A DNA stretch of 64,000 nucleotides from Paraburkholderia sp. BCC1884 (GCF_900996225.1 NZ_CAAJGL010000044.1:62001-126000); one strand, 5' to 3'; positions 48,451 through 57,244 are shown, numbered from the stretch's first letter. Made by a program: numbers and translations. Notes: generated from the letters alone by a model not told the origin.

Positions 48451-49197
48451 ATGGATCGGATCGAACTTGAATTGTACTTGAACAATCTCCTTGAAACCGC
48501 GCGCTTCAAGGACTATTGCCCCAATGGTTTGCAGGTCGAGGGGCGTCGCAAGATTAATAAGCTCGCGACCGGCGTAACCGCCTCGGTGGCCTTCCTGGAG
48601 GCCGCGCTCGACTGGGGCGCGGACGCCGTGCTGGTTCACCACGGCTACTTCTGGCGCAACGAAGCGCCGCAGATCACCGGCCGCAAATACGCGCGCCTGA
48701 AGCTGCTGCTCGGCAACGATCTGAACCTGTTCGCCTATCACCTGCCGCTCGACGACCATCCGCTGTACGGCAATAACGCGCAGATCGGCGAGAAGATGGG
48801 CTGGATCAGCGACGCGCGGTTCGGCGAGAACAATCTCGGTTGGCTCGCCACCTTCCCGATGCCGATCACGCTCTCGCACCTCACTGCTGAGATCGAGCAG
48901 ACGCTCGGCCGCACGCCGCTCGTGTTCGGCGACCCGGACCGCGAACTGCGCCGCGTCGGCTGGTGCACCGGTGCCGCGCAAGGCATGTTCGACGCCGCCA
49001 TCAACGCGGGCGCGGACGTCTACCTTACCGGCGAAGTGTCGGAGTCGATCATGCACACATCGGCGGAAAGCGGCGTGGCGTTTCTGGCAGCCGGCCACCA
49101 TGCCACGGAGCGCTTCGGTGTGCAGGCAGTGGGCAAGCATCTGTCCGAGGAGTTCGATATCGAACACACGTTTATCGATATCTCTAATCCCGTTTAA
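48451..49197 (+). CDS. Nif3-like dinuclear metal centre protein
   Basis: A 248-residue member of the Nif3/YbgI (GTP cyclohydrolase 1 type 2-like) family. [23 protein letters not shown] is the family N-terminus. Metal-binding His residues appear in [10 protein letters not shown] and in the C-terminal [13 protein letters not shown], with [18 protein letters not shown] in the centre. Proteins of this family hold two metal ions but their reaction is not established. The genes downstream are petABC after 231 bases. The start has AGAGG about six bases upstream. Confidence 0.93.
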   Translation: MDRIELELYLNNLLETARFKDYCPNGLQVEGRRKINKLATGVTASVAFLEAALDWGADAVLVHHGYFWRNEAPQITGRKYARLKLLLGNDLNLFAYHLPLDDHPLYGNNAQIGEKMGWISDARFGENNLGWLATFPMPITLSHLTAEIEQTLGRTPLVFGDPDRELRRVGWCTGAAQGMFDAAINAGADVYLTGEVSESIMHTSAESGVAFLAAGHHATERFGVQAVGKHLSEEFDIEHTFIDISNPV

Positions 49198-49428
49198 ATT
49201 GCCAAATCCGGGATAAGCGCATGGCAGAAGAAAAAGGTACGAATAACGCATAAGACGCTTAAAAGGAGGAGCGAAAAAGTTTGCGATTCGTACGGAGAAA
49301 CCCTGATTTATCAAGGGCTTCGCACGGTTTTTGGCAATCGGCCCTTGTAAATGGCGACTCCATTCGCGCAAACTAGCGGCGGTAGAAGCGACGTGAAGGA
49401 AAAATCCAACTCAGAAGTGGGGCGTGTG

Positions 49429-50049
49429 ATGCGAGACAAGGAAGATGAACGCGTCGACGGCAGCCGCCGTACCTGGCTGATAGCGACGACCGTAGCAGGT
49501 GGCATAGGAGGCGTTGCCACTGTCGTACCCTTTGTTAGTTCGTTTGCACCATCTGAAAAGGCCAAGGCAGCGGGTGCCCCGGTCGAAGTCGATATTAGTG
49601 ATCTCAAGCCCGGCGACATGAAGACCGTTGCCTGGCGCGGTAAGCCGGTGTGGATCATCAACCGCACCGACAGAATGCTCGCCGATGTACAGAAAGCCGA
49701 TAACGAAGTAGCCGATCCCCACACCAAGAATCCTTTTTCGATGCCGTTGCCGGAGTACTGCAACAACGAATTCCGTTCACGCACCGACCACAAGAACCTT
49801 TTCGTCGCCGTCGCCGTGTGCACCCATCTGGGCTGTACGCCGACGCCACGCTTCCAGGAGGGCGCGCAGCCCAATCTTCCAGACGACTGGCCAGGCGGCT
49901 TCCTGTGCCCGTGCCACGGCTCGACCTATGACATGGCCGGCCGCGTCTTCAAGAACAAACCTGCGCCGCAGAACCTGGACATTCCGCCCTACATGTTCAC
50001 GTCGGCTACCGGCCTCGTGATCGGCAAGGACGAGAAAGGAGAAGCGTAA
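49429..50049 (+). CDS. petA: ubiquinol-cytochrome c reductase iron-sulfur subunit (Rieske)
   Basis: Rieske 2Fe-2S subunit of cytochrome bc1. It has 206 residues from ATG 49429, giving MRDKEDERVDGSRRTWLIAT with a twin-arginine motif SRRTWLI and a membrane anchor (about 13-40), so it depends on the Tat system encoded just upstream. An in-frame ATG at 49351 would add 26 unlikely residues. Cluster box I is C131-T-H133-L-G-C136 and box II C150-P-C152-H153-G-S, with all ligands and the disulfide pair present. The stop TAA shares a base with the petB ATG (TAATG). Confidence 0.97.
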   Translation: MRDKEDERVDGSRRTWLIATTVAGGIGGVATVVPFVSSFAPSEKAKAAGAPVEVDISDLKPGDMKTVAWRGKPVWIINRTDRMLADVQKADNEVADPHTKNPFSMPLPEYCNNEFRSRTDHKNLFVAVAVCTHLGCTPTPRFQEGAQPNLPDDWPGGFLCPCHGSTYDMAGRVFKNKPAPQNLDIPPYMFTSATGLVIGKDEKGEA

Positions 50050-51428
50050 TGGCGATCGAACACGAAGTAGAGACGACCGGGCTGGTCGGCTGGATCGACC
50101 GGCGCTTTCCTCTGACGTCCACCTGGAAGAAGCACGTTTCCGAGTACTACGCGCCGAAGAACTTCAACTTCTGGTACTTCTTCGGTTCGCTCGCCTTACT
50201 GGTGCTGGTCAATCAGATCGTCACCGGCATCTTCCTCACCATGAACTACAAGCCCGACGCGACGCTCGCGTTTTCGTCGGTCGAGTACATCATGCGCGAG
50301 GTGCCGTGGGGCTGGCTGATCCGCTATATGCACTCGACGGGCGCGTCGATGTTCTTCGTGGTCGTGTATCTGCATATGTTCCGCGGGCTGATGTACGGCT
50401 CGTACCGCAAGCCGCGTGAACTGGTGTGGGTGTTCGGCTGCGCGATCTTCCTGTGCCTGATGGCCGAAGCGTTTTTCGGCTATCTGCTGCCGTGGGGACA
50501 GATGTCGTTCTGGGGCGCACAGGTGATCGTGAACCTGTTCTCGGCGATTCCGTTCATCGGGCCGGATCTGTCGCTGTGGATTCGCGGCGACTATGTCGTC
50601 TCGGACGTCACGCTGAACCGCTTCTTCGCGTTTCACGTGATCGCGATTCCGCTGGTGCTGATTGGCCTGGTGGTCGCTCACCTGGTCGCGCTGCATGAAG
50701 TGGGCTCGAATAACCCGGACGGCATCGAGATCAAGGCGAAGAAGGACCCGGACGGCATCCCGCTCGACGGCATTCCGTTTCACCCGTACTACTCGGTGCA
50801 CGATTTCATGGGCGTGTCGGTGTTCCTGATGATCTTCGCGGCGATCATCTTCTTCGCGCCGGAAATGGGCGGCTACTTCCTCGAAGCGAACAACTTCGTT
50901 CCCGCCAATCCGTTGCAGACGCCGCCGGAAATCGCGCCGGTCTGGTACTTCACGGCCTTCTACGCGATGCTGCGCGCCACCACCGATCCGTTCAAGATCG
51001 TGCTGATGGTCGTGATCGCGCTGCTTGGTCTGCTCGCGCTAGTGCGTGCGCGCGGCAAGTGGAAGCTTGGCCTGCCGGTGGTCGCAGTGCTGGTGATCGT
51101 GGCGATGGCCTTCACGGAATCGAAGTTCTGGGGCGTGGTGGTGATGGGCGGCGCGGTAATTTCACTGTTCTTCCTGCCCTGGCTCGACCGCTCGCCGGTG
51201 AAGTCGATCCGTTACCGGCCGTTCTTCCACAAGGTGTTTTACGGGATCTTCGTGGTCGCATTTCTGACGTTGGGCTTCCTCGGCACTAAACCGCCGTCGC
51301 CGGTTTCGACGTTGATTGCACAGATCTGCGCGTTGATCTACTTCGCGTTTTTCCTCGGTATGCCGTTCTGGACGAGGCTTGGCACGTTCAAGCAACCGCC
51401 CGAACGGGTGCGGTTCAAGCCTCACTAA
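50049..51428 (+). CDS. petB: cytochrome b subunit of bc1 complex
   Basis: A 459-residue membrane protein with eight core helices that carries hemes bL and bH and the two quinone sites. Heme-binding histidines lie in RYMHSTGASMFFVVVYLHMFRG (in parts) and FAFHVIAIPLVLIGLVVAHL. The Qo-site PEWY appears in variant form as APVWYFTAFYA, and the GYLLPWGQMSFWGA segment is conserved. The C-terminal region is longer than mitochondrial cytochrome b, as is usual in beta-proteobacteria. Translationally coupled to petA. Confidence 0.97.
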   Translation: MAIEHEVETTGLVGWIDRRFPLTSTWKKHVSEYYAPKNFNFWYFFGSLALLVLVNQIVTGIFLTMNYKPDATLAFSSVEYIMREVPWGWLIRYMHSTGASMFFVVVYLHMFRGLMYGSYRKPRELVWVFGCAIFLCLMAEAFFGYLLPWGQMSFWGAQVIVNLFSAIPFIGPDLSLWIRGDYVVSDVTLNRFFAFHVIAIPLVLIGLVVAHLVALHEVGSNNPDGIEIKAKKDPDGIPLDGIPFHPYYSVHDFMGVSVFLMIFAAIIFFAPEMGGYFLEANNFVPANPLQTPPEIAPVWYFTAFYAMLRATTDPFKIVLMVVIALLGLLALVRARGKWKLGLPVVAVLVIVAMAFTESKFWGVVVMGGAVISLFFLPWLDRSPVKSIRYRPFFHKVFYGIFVVAFLTLGFLGTKPPSPVSTLIAQICALIYFAFFLGMPFWTRLGTFKQPPERVRFKPH

Positions 51429-51450
51429 TCGCGAGCCAGGAGAACACGAA

Positions 51451-52206
51451 ATGAAAAAACTGCTTTCGAAGTGCGCGCTGATCGGCGCGACACTGCTCGC
51501 GGTGCTGGCCGCTCCGGTGCATGCGGACGAGAATTTCCCACTCGACCGCGCGCCCGATAACGCGGAGAATTTCGCTTCTTTGCAGCACGGCGCGCAATTG
51601 TTTGTAAACTACTGCCTGAATTGCCATAGCGCGAATTTGATGCGCTACAGCCGGCTGACCGACCTCGGCATCACGCCGGCGGAAATTCAGTCGAATCTGC
51701 TCTTCAGCACCGACAAGGTCGGCAACACCATGACCGTGGCGATGCGCCCGGACGACGCCAAAGCTTGGTTCGGCGCGGCGCCGCCGGATTTGTCGGTCGA
51801 AGCGCGGGCGCGCGGCAAAGACTGGTTGTACACGTATTTGCGCAGCTTCTACCGCGACAATACGCGGCCGACCGGCTGGAATAATCTGGTGTATGAGAAC
51901 GTGAGCATGCCTCACGTGCTGTGGCAGCTTCAGGGGCAACGTACCGCGAAGTTCGGTGACGACACCGACGAAAAGACGGGGGAGACGGTACACAAATTTG
52001 TCGGTTACCAGCAGGTCACGCCGGGGACGATGTCGCCGGTAGATTATGATTCTGCTGTGGCCGACCTCGTGTCGTACCTGTCCTGGATGTCCGAGCCGAC
52101 TCAGAAAACCCGCAAACAGCTTGGCGTGTGGGTGCTGATGTTCCTCGGTATCCTGAGCTTTTTCGCCTGGCGACTGAACGCCGCGTACTGGAAACATATC
52201 AAATAA
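51451..52206 (+). CDS. petC: cytochrome c1
   Basis: A 251-residue cytochrome c1, the third core bc1 subunit, passing electrons from the Rieske protein to soluble cytochrome c. Signal peptide about 1-25 (KKLLSKCALIGATLLAVLAAPVHA in parts). The covalent heme motif is C55-L-N-C58-H59, and the axial Met is likely in the VSMPHVLW segment. The C-terminal membrane anchor is about 222-245. The start at ATG 51451 has CAGGAG upstream. GC-rich and A/T stem structures (52208-52262) lie between it and sspA. Confidence 0.97.
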   Translation: MKKLLSKCALIGATLLAVLAAPVHADENFPLDRAPDNAENFASLQHGAQLFVNYCLNCHSANLMRYSRLTDLGITPAEIQSNLLFSTDKVGNTMTVAMRPDDAKAWFGAAPPDLSVEARARGKDWLYTYLRSFYRDNTRPTGWNNLVYENVSMPHVLWQLQGQRTAKFGDDTDEKTGETVHKFVGYQQVTPGTMSPVDYDSAVADLVSYLSWMSEPTQKTRKQLGVWVLMFLGILSFFAWRLNAAYWKHIK

Positions 52207-52207
52207 T

Positions 52208-52262
52208 CACGCCGTCACCCGGCGTGGGGCCGGCGCCAGGAAAAACCTGCTGAACGGTTTTT
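52208..52262 (+). terminator. two hairpins between petC and sspA
   Basis: First hairpin CACGCCG/CGGCGTG (52208-52226) starts just after the petC stop; second is AAAAACC (52241-52247) with GGTTTTT (52256-52262). Neither has a classic T-run outside the stem, so this may be a weak attenuating site rather than a full terminator. Confidence 0.4.
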
Positions 52263-52301
52263 CCGTGCGCTGGCCCTTCAGCTTTTTGAGGAAACGTAAA
52301 C

Positions 52302-52913
52302 ATGATGGTTCTGTATTCCGGCACAACTTGCCCGTTCTCCCAGCGTTGCCGGCTGGTGTTGTTCGAAAAGGGCATGGACTTCGAGATCCGCGACGTCGAC
52401 CTGTTTAACAAGCCGGAAGACATCGCCGTGATGAATCCGTATGGTCAGGTGCCGATTCTCGTCGAACGGGACCTGATTCTGTACGAATCGAACATCATCA
52501 ACGAATATATCGACGAGCGTTTCCCGCACCCGCAACTGATGCCGGCCGACCCGGTTCAGCGCGCGCGCGCCCGTCTGTTCCTGCTGAACTTCGAAAAGGA
52601 ACTGTTCGTCCACGTCGGCACGCTCGAAAACGAAAAGGGCAAGGCCGCTGAGAAGAACCACGAGAAGGCCCGTCTTGCGATTCGCGATCGTCTGACCCAG
52701 CTCGCGCCGATCTTCCTGAAAAACAAGTACATGCTCGGCGAAGAGTTCTCGATGCTCGACGTCGCGATCGCGCCGTTGCTGTGGCGTCTGGACCACTACG
52801 GCATCGAGTTGTCGAAGAACGCAGCCCCGCTGATGAAGTACGCCGAGCGCATTTTTAGCCGCCCGGCTTATATCGAAGCGCTGACGCCTTCGGAAAAGGT
52901 GATGCGTCGTTGA
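52302..52913 (+). CDS. sspA: stringent starvation protein A
   Basis: A 203-residue glutathione-S-transferase-fold protein of the SspA family, which binds RNA polymerase and helps transcription during starvation and acid stress in enteric bacteria. The N-terminal thioredoxin-like domain shows YSGTTCPFSQRCRLVLFEKG and NPYGQVPILVERDLILYESNIINEYIDE in parts; an all-helical C-terminal domain follows. SspA proteins usually lack GST activity. Placed between petABC and sspB, a conserved order in beta- and gamma-proteobacteria. GAGGAAACG lies upstream of the ATG. Confidence 0.96.
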   Translation: MMVLYSGTTCPFSQRCRLVLFEKGMDFEIRDVDLFNKPEDIAVMNPYGQVPILVERDLILYESNIINEYIDERFPHPQLMPADPVQRARARLFLLNFEKELFVHVGTLENEKGKAAEKNHEKARLAIRDRLTQLAPIFLKNKYMLGEEFSMLDVAIAPLLWRLDHYGIELSKNAAPLMKYAERIFSRPAYIEALTPSEKVMRR

Positions 52914-52981
52914 GTTTGGCTCCAGGGTGAGGGCGCCGCGCGGTTGGTCCGGCGGCCCCGCGCCCGGCAAGAGGACTGTTG

Positions 52982-53503
52982 ATGCAAGAGATTTCCACCA
53001 AGCCCTATCTGCTGCGCGCGCTCTACGAGTGGTGCACGGATAACGGCTATACGCCGCACATTGCGGTCCGGGTCGACAATCAGACGCGCGTGCCGCGTCA
53101 GTTCGTGCGCGACAACGAGATCGTGTTGAACATCAGCTTCGAGGCGACCAGTCAGCTGCAGATGGGCAACGAATGGATCGAGTTCAGCGCGCGCTTCTCC
53201 GGCAAGTCGCACAAGATCGAAGTGCCGATTGCCAACGTTCTCGCGATCTACGCGCGTGAAAATGGCCAGGGGATGGCGTTCCCGGTCGAGTCGGCAGGCG
53301 GCGAAGCGCTGGATTCCGGCGCCGACGCGGAGCTGGCCGACGAAACCGAGGCGCCGGTGACACCGGCCGCGCCGCGTGCCGTCGAAACGGCGCCCGCAGC
53401 CGATGCGTCCAACGCCAAAACCGACCACGCAGCGGACGGTCCGCAGCCGGACGACGACGGGTCGAAAGGTGGCGGAAGGGCTCGCCTCAAGATCGTAAAA
53501 TGA
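52982..53503 (+). CDS. sspB: ClpXP protease specificity-enhancing factor
   Basis: A 173-residue SspB adaptor that brings ssrA-tagged and other proteins to ClpXP. The start ATG 52982 follows a TTG that could add one residue. The globular domain (about 1-110) shows KPYLLRALYEWCTDNGYTPHIAV in parts, VPRQFVRDNEIVLNIS and a substrate-binding LEMGNEWIEF-type segment. A flexible acidic/Ala-rich linker leads to a basic end GGRARLKIVK, matching the C-terminal ClpX-binding peptide of the family. The tRNA-Thr gene follows after 19 bases. Confidence 0.96.
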   Translation: MQEISTKPYLLRALYEWCTDNGYTPHIAVRVDNQTRVPRQFVRDNEIVLNISFEATSQLQMGNEWIEFSARFSGKSHKIEVPIANVLAIYARENGQGMAFPVESAGGEALDSGADAELADETEAPVTPAAPRAVETAPAADASNAKTDHAADGPQPDDDGSKGGGRARLKIVK

Positions 53504-53522
53504 AGTAGAATCACGGCCTCAT

Positions 53523-53598
53523 GCCGGCTTAGCTCATCAGGTAGAGCGCTTGACTTGTAATCATGAGGTGGCGGGTTCGAGTCCTGCAGCCGGCACCA
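53523..53598 (+). tRNA. tRNA-Thr (anticodon UGU)
   Basis: A 76-base cloverleaf with a GCCGGCT/AGCCGGC acceptor stem and encoded CCA. The D arm is GCTC...GAGC, the anticodon loop CTTGTAA (anticodon TGT, reading ACA), and the T arm GCGGG-TTCGAGT-CCTGC. The anticodon stem has one T-T mismatch. A strong terminator follows at 53608-53643. Confidence 0.95.
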
Positions 53599-53607
53599 GT
53601 TGTACGA

Positions 53608-53643
53608 AACGGGGTTTCTGTTCATTCAGAAACCCCGTTTTTT
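53608..53643 (+). terminator. terminator after tRNA-Thr
   Basis: Stem AACGGGGTTTCTG (53608-53620) with CAGAAACCCCGTT (53627-53639), 6-base loop, continuing into a run of six T. Confidence 0.93.
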
Positions 53644-54184
53644 ATTTCAGATTCGCGCCCGCCTGGAAGGCCGGACTCACGCGCTTCATTGAGCAACTGG
53701 TGGCGGATATCGTGCCGCTCACTCAGGGCGAAAGCGATGGCGCCGATGATCGTCATGCTGCTCGACGGCGCCACCCTCGCGGTGCAGATTTACGGCCGCG
53801 CGAGCGCCGCGTCGGACGCATGACAAGCCGCGCGTGCTTTGCTGGTCGGGCGTTCCGCGCCTGTCGCCTGGCGGCGCGCTGTTCATTTCGACGCGGGGTC
53901 GCCACGCTTCGGTGAGCACCGGATTGGCCGAAAATGCCCGGATCTCTTTCACCTTGTCGATTGTGGACTTTTTAGTCCAAGTGTTTGCTCTACCCGCCCG
54001 GAAAGCGGCTTGGGTGGCGGCTCCGGCGAGGCTCGCGCACGAATTGCGCACCGCGAACCCGCGCGGGAGAGGTACTATTCGGGCGTCAGTCAGTCGGCAT
54101 CGCTATCCAGTACTCCGGCGGGCAACGCCCCCGACGACGCGCCCATTGCGCGCGTCATTCCCGCAACACCGATCCCACCTCATC
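53644..54184. other. intergenic region, 540 bp, with one copy of a 25-bp repeat
   Basis: No gene could be supported here. Open frames on both strands lack recognisable protein features. It contains a palindrome TGGACT-TTTT-AGTCCA at 53964-53979 and, overlapping it, a 25-base sequence (53947-53971) found again with one change at 55928-55952. The tract is patchy in composition and may include decayed sequence. Confidence 0.5.
53947..53971. repeat. 25-bp dispersed repeat, copy 1 (intergenic)
   Basis: A 25-base sequence matching 55928-55952 at 24 of 25 positions. This copy continues into a palindrome (53964-53979). Both copies have the same orientation. Confidence 0.7.
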
Positions 54185-55309
54185 ATGACCAGCCCCGCAA
54201 CCATTACCTGGCCCGAAGCCGACGGTCCCCGCAGCGCCCGCTGGCGCTCCGAAGCCGCCGTGCCGGCGCCCAAACGCGTGATCGTCGCCGACGATCGGAC
54301 CACCGCCGATTCGGCCTACCGCCTTGCCTGCGAAGGTACGGCGCTGCTGTGGAACGGCGACTTCCAGAACGCGCGCCAACTTTTGCAGGCGGTCACGCGT
54401 CGGCTCGAGCGTAAGCCGCGCAAGCAGGGCGAAACACCGATCGAAGCGTTCAACCTGCATCGGCAGGCGCAGTCGCAGCGCGCACGCACGCTCGGCATGA
54501 TCCTGATTCCGCTCGACGCCGCCTACGTCATTCCGCTGCGCCGCGCGCCGGACGTGCAGCAAGCCTGCATCGAAACCTACGGTCCGCCGACCGACGAGCC
54601 CTCCGTCGTCTCGCTGCGCGAATTGCTCGGCATGATCGGCGCGCACGAATGGCGCAAGAAGGGTGTCGAGATTCCTGCACTGGGCGATCGCATCCATCCG
54701 CATTACGGCGTGTTTTCGCCGGTGCGCGGGGAGTACGTGGATCTCGTCGCGCGCACGCCGTTGCCGTCGCTGAACAAGGCGTTCGATATCGGCACCGGTA
54801 CGGGTGTGCTCGCCGCTTTGCTCGCGCAGCGCGGCGTGAAGAAGATCGTCGCCACCGACCAGGACCCGCGAGCGCTTGCCTGCGCGCGTGAGAATCTGAC
54901 CCGGCTCGGGTATGTCCAGCAGGTCGACGTCGTGCAAGCGGATCTGTTTCCGGAAGGCCGTGCGCCGCTGGTGGTCTGTAATCCGCCGTGGTTGCCGGCG
55001 CGCCCCGCGTCGCCGATCGAATATGCGATCTACGATGCCGAGAGCCGCATGCTGTTGGGCTTTCTCAATGGCCTCGCGGAGCATCTGTCGCCGGGTGGCG
55101 AGGGCTGGCTGATCATGTCGGATTTCGCCGAGCATCTCGGTTTGCGCACGCGCGAGTGGCTGCTGGCGGCGATTGAAAAAGCCGGGCTGACGGTGGTGGG
55201 CCGTGAGGACATTCGTCCGCGACATCCTAAATCGACCGACGAAACCGACGCGCTGCATAAGGCGCGCATGGCTGAACTGACGTCGCTGTGGCGGTTGAAG
55301 GCGCGATAA
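54185..55309 (+). CDS. class I SAM-dependent methyltransferase (RsmC/PrmC-like)
   Basis: A 374-residue protein. Its C-terminal 200 residues form a Rossmann methyltransferase domain with SAM-binding FDIGTGTGVLAALLAQRG and the N6-adenine/glutamine-type motif VVCNPPWLPA, suggesting it methylates an amide or amino nitrogen in RNA or protein. The N-terminal 180 residues are a helper domain without a recognised family. The start at ATG 54185 (MTSPATITWPEADGP) is preferred to an upstream frame from 53834 that crosses the repeat-bearing gap. The true substrate is unknown. Confidence 0.85.
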   Translation: MTSPATITWPEADGPRSARWRSEAAVPAPKRVIVADDRTTADSAYRLACEGTALLWNGDFQNARQLLQAVTRRLERKPRKQGETPIEAFNLHRQAQSQRARTLGMILIPLDAAYVIPLRRAPDVQQACIETYGPPTDEPSVVSLRELLGMIGAHEWRKKGVEIPALGDRIHPHYGVFSPVRGEYVDLVARTPLPSLNKAFDIGTGTGVLAALLAQRGVKKIVATDQDPRALACARENLTRLGYVQQVDVVQADLFPEGRAPLVVCNPPWLPARPASPIEYAIYDAESRMLLGFLNGLAEHLSPGGEGWLIMSDFAEHLGLRTREWLLAAIEKAGLTVVGREDIRPRHPKSTDETDALHKARMAELTSLWRLKAR

Positions 55310-55316
55310 GCGCGAT

Positions 55317-55370
55317 GGCGCAACAGGCGCAACAGGCGCAACAGGCGCAACAGGCGCAACAGGCGCAACA
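55317..55370. repeat. perfect tandem repeat, 9-bp unit x6
   Basis: Six exact copies of GGCGCAACA directly after the stop codon of the methyltransferase gene (55309) and before the convergent flavoprotein gene (stop at 55395). As the unit is three codons long, it is open in all frames. A likely variable-number repeat. Confidence 0.95.
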
Positions 55371-55394
55371 GGCAGCCGAAGCGCGGCAGAACAA

Positions 55395-56657
55395 TCAAGC
55401 CGCGCCGCGCTTCTCCAGATACGCCGCCGCACCGCGTCCCGCCACCAGCCCACTGGCGAAGCACGCCGTCAGCAAATAGCCACCCGTCGGCGCTTCCCAA
55501 TCGAGCATCTCGCCCGCGCAGAACACGCCGGGCAGACGCTCGATCATCAACTGCGCGTCGAGCGCTTCGAACAGTACGCCGCCTGCGGTGCTGATCGCTT
55601 CGGCAATCGGGCGAGCTCGCGTGAGCCGCACCGGCAACCCCTTGATCGCCTGCGCGAGACCCTGAGCATCGGCGAAGGCTTCCTTCGACAGAACCTCATG
55701 CAATAGCGCCAGTTTTACCCCGCCAATGCCGATTCGCCCTTGCAGGTGACTCGACATGGAGCGCGAGCCGCGCGGCCGCGTGACTTCGGCGATCACTCGC
55801 TCGAGAGTGAGGCCCGGCGCCAGGTCCAGCGCAATGGTGACCTCGCCGTCAGTCAGAATCCGCTCGCGAATCGGCGCCGACAAAGCGTAAATCAAACTGC
55901 CTTCAAGACCTGTTTCGGTCAGAAGTATTTCACCTTGTCGATCGTGGACTTTATTGTCTACATCGCTGAGCGTGATGGCGACCGGCTTGATCGGCTGGCC
56001 GGCAAAACGCTCGCGCAGATAAGGGCTCCAATCCGCGTCGAAGCCACAGTTGGCGGGCCGCAAAGGTGCAACTGGCACGTCGCGCGAGCCCATCAGCGGC
56101 ACCCAGGCGGCATCCGAACCGAGGCGCGGCCAGCTTGCACCGCCGAGTGCGAACACCACGGCGTCACAGGTGAGCGTTCGTTCACCGTCGGGCGTCGTGA
56201 AGCGCAGCGCGTGCTTCTGCTGCGCGTCGGCCTCCCAACCTGTCCACTTGTGCCGCATGTGAAAGCGCACGCCTGCCTCCCGCAATCGATGCAGCCAGGC
56301 CCGCAGCATCGGCGCGGCTTTCATGTCGCTCGGAAAGACCCGTCCCGAGCTGCCGACGAACGTTTCAACGCCAAGACCATTTAGCAAGGCGCGCAAGGCG
56401 TCCGGTCCAAACGCGGCCAGCAGCGGCGCGATCTGCTCGCGCCGCTCGGCGTAGCGGCCAAGAAACGCGTCGAGTGGCTCCGAATGCGTGATGTTCATCC
56501 CGCCTTTGCCCGCCATCAGGAATTTGCGGCCGACCGACGGCATCGCGTCATAGACGTCGACTTGCATGCCCTGCTGGCTGAGCGCCTCGGCGGCCATCAG
56601 ACCGGCAGGGCCACCGCCGATGACGGCGACACGAACGGAATCGGAGGAGGGTGACAT
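55395..56657 (-). CDS. BaiN/RdsA (HI0933/YhiN) family FAD-dependent oxidoreductase
   Basis: A 420-residue flavoprotein of the HI0933-like family. The N-terminal VAVIGGGPAGLMAAEAL is the FAD-binding GxGxxG. FLMAGKGGMNITHSEP is a family signature, and GGASWPRLGSD and the C-terminal PGVFCAGEMLDWEAPTGGYLL complete it. Relatives include BaiN, a bile-acid-oxidising enzyme of gut bacteria, but most members have no known substrate. Codons for residues around SDVDNKVHDRQGEI (55925-55960) are unusually AT-rich and include a 25-base sequence shared with the intergenic region at 53947. The frame is intact. Monocistronic, convergent with the methyltransferase gene. Confidence 0.92.
   Translation of the reverse strand: MSPSSDSVRVAVIGGGPAGLMAAEALSQQGMQVDVYDAMPSVGRKFLMAGKGGMNITHSEPLDAFLGRYAERREQIAPLLAAFGPDALRALLNGLGVETFVGSSGRVFPSDMKAAPMLRAWLHRLREAGVRFHMRHKWTGWEADAQQKHALRFTTPDGERTLTCDAVVFALGGASWPRLGSDAAWVPLMGSRDVPVAPLRPANCGFDADWSPYLRERFAGQPIKPVAITLSDVDNKVHDRQGEILLTETGLEGSLIYALSAPIRERILTDGEVTIALDLAPGLTLERVIAEVTRPRGSRSMSSHLQGRIGIGGVKLALLHEVLSKEAFADAQGLAQAIKGLPVRLTRARPIAEAISTAGGVLFEALDAQLMIERLPGVFCAGEMLDWEAPTGGYLLTACFASGLVAGRGAAAYLEKRGAA
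55928..55952. repeat. 25-bp dispersed repeat, copy 2 (inside flavoprotein gene)
   Basis: Matches 53947-53971 at 24 of 25 bases, in the same orientation, but here in coding sequence. On the minus strand it reads through codons AAA GTC CAC GAT CGA CAA GGT GAA, several of which are rare in this GC-rich genome. Confidence 0.7.
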
Positions 56658-56923
56658 GCGGTCCTGCGGATGAGCGGAAGAGGCGGCGCGCCAGGCGAGT
56701 CAGATCGAATCAGACGATCGCGGACGCGGAGGGCGCTATTTTCACATCGCTGGCAACGCAGGGCAAACGGGCAAAGCGGCGCGCGTTCACGCACGATGAA
56801 GCTGGGGAATTGCCGGAGCGGCACTCGCCGGCAAGGAGGAGCTGCTGGAGTCGCGCAAGCGGCTTTCGTCAATCCGCCTGCGCGTCTCGCGGCATTATTT
56901 TCGTGATCCGCTGGCTGTGCGGC

Positions 56924-57244
56924 CTAACCGGGATAAGCCTCGTCGACCTTCAACCCGGCCAGTTTAAAAATCACCCGCAGCGTTTGCGGCTTGATGTCAC
57001 GTCGCGAAGCGAGCGTCGTCATGACGAAATCGAGCACTTTGGCGTACTTGAGCATCGTCAGGCAGGTTTCCATGTCCACGCTGCCGTCGCGCATGACTTC
57101 GGCCAGCCGCAGCATTTCCGTGGAGATGTCGCGCGCCATCTCGAGTTCGAGCTGCTGCTTCTCCGACCACACCGGCGTCGCGGTGAGTCTCGCCATCATT
57201 TCCTGAAACTTCTGTTCGACGTTTCCGTTGGGTACCGTATCCAT
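56924..57244 (-). CDS. small all-helical hypothetical protein (106 aa)
   Basis: A 106-residue predicted cytoplasmic protein, mostly helical, with regular spacing of Leu/Met and charged residues (QKFQEMMARLTATPVW, LELEMARDISTEMLRLAEVM, LKYAKVLDFVMTTLASRRD). No catalytic motif, membrane segment or known domain was recognised. The balanced composition and intact frame in a region with otherwise poor ORFs make a real gene likely. It is divergent from the methyltransferase-like gene at 57631. Confidence 0.7.
   Translation of the reverse strand: MDTVPNGNVEQKFQEMMARLTATPVWSEKQQLELEMARDISTEMLRLAEVMRDGSVDMETCLTMLKYAKVLDFVMTTLASRRDIKPQTLRVIFKLAGLKVDEAYPG

Noticed and set aside
53719..54051. A 110-codon minus-strand frame in the gap after tRNA-Thr
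   Set aside because: No domain or ribosome site, and it crosses the 25-bp repeat and palindrome; composition is not protein-like apart from a short stretch.
55317..55370. CRISPR-like array
   Set aside because: Units are 9 bases and contiguous with no spacers; it is a simple tandem repeat, and no cas gene is present.
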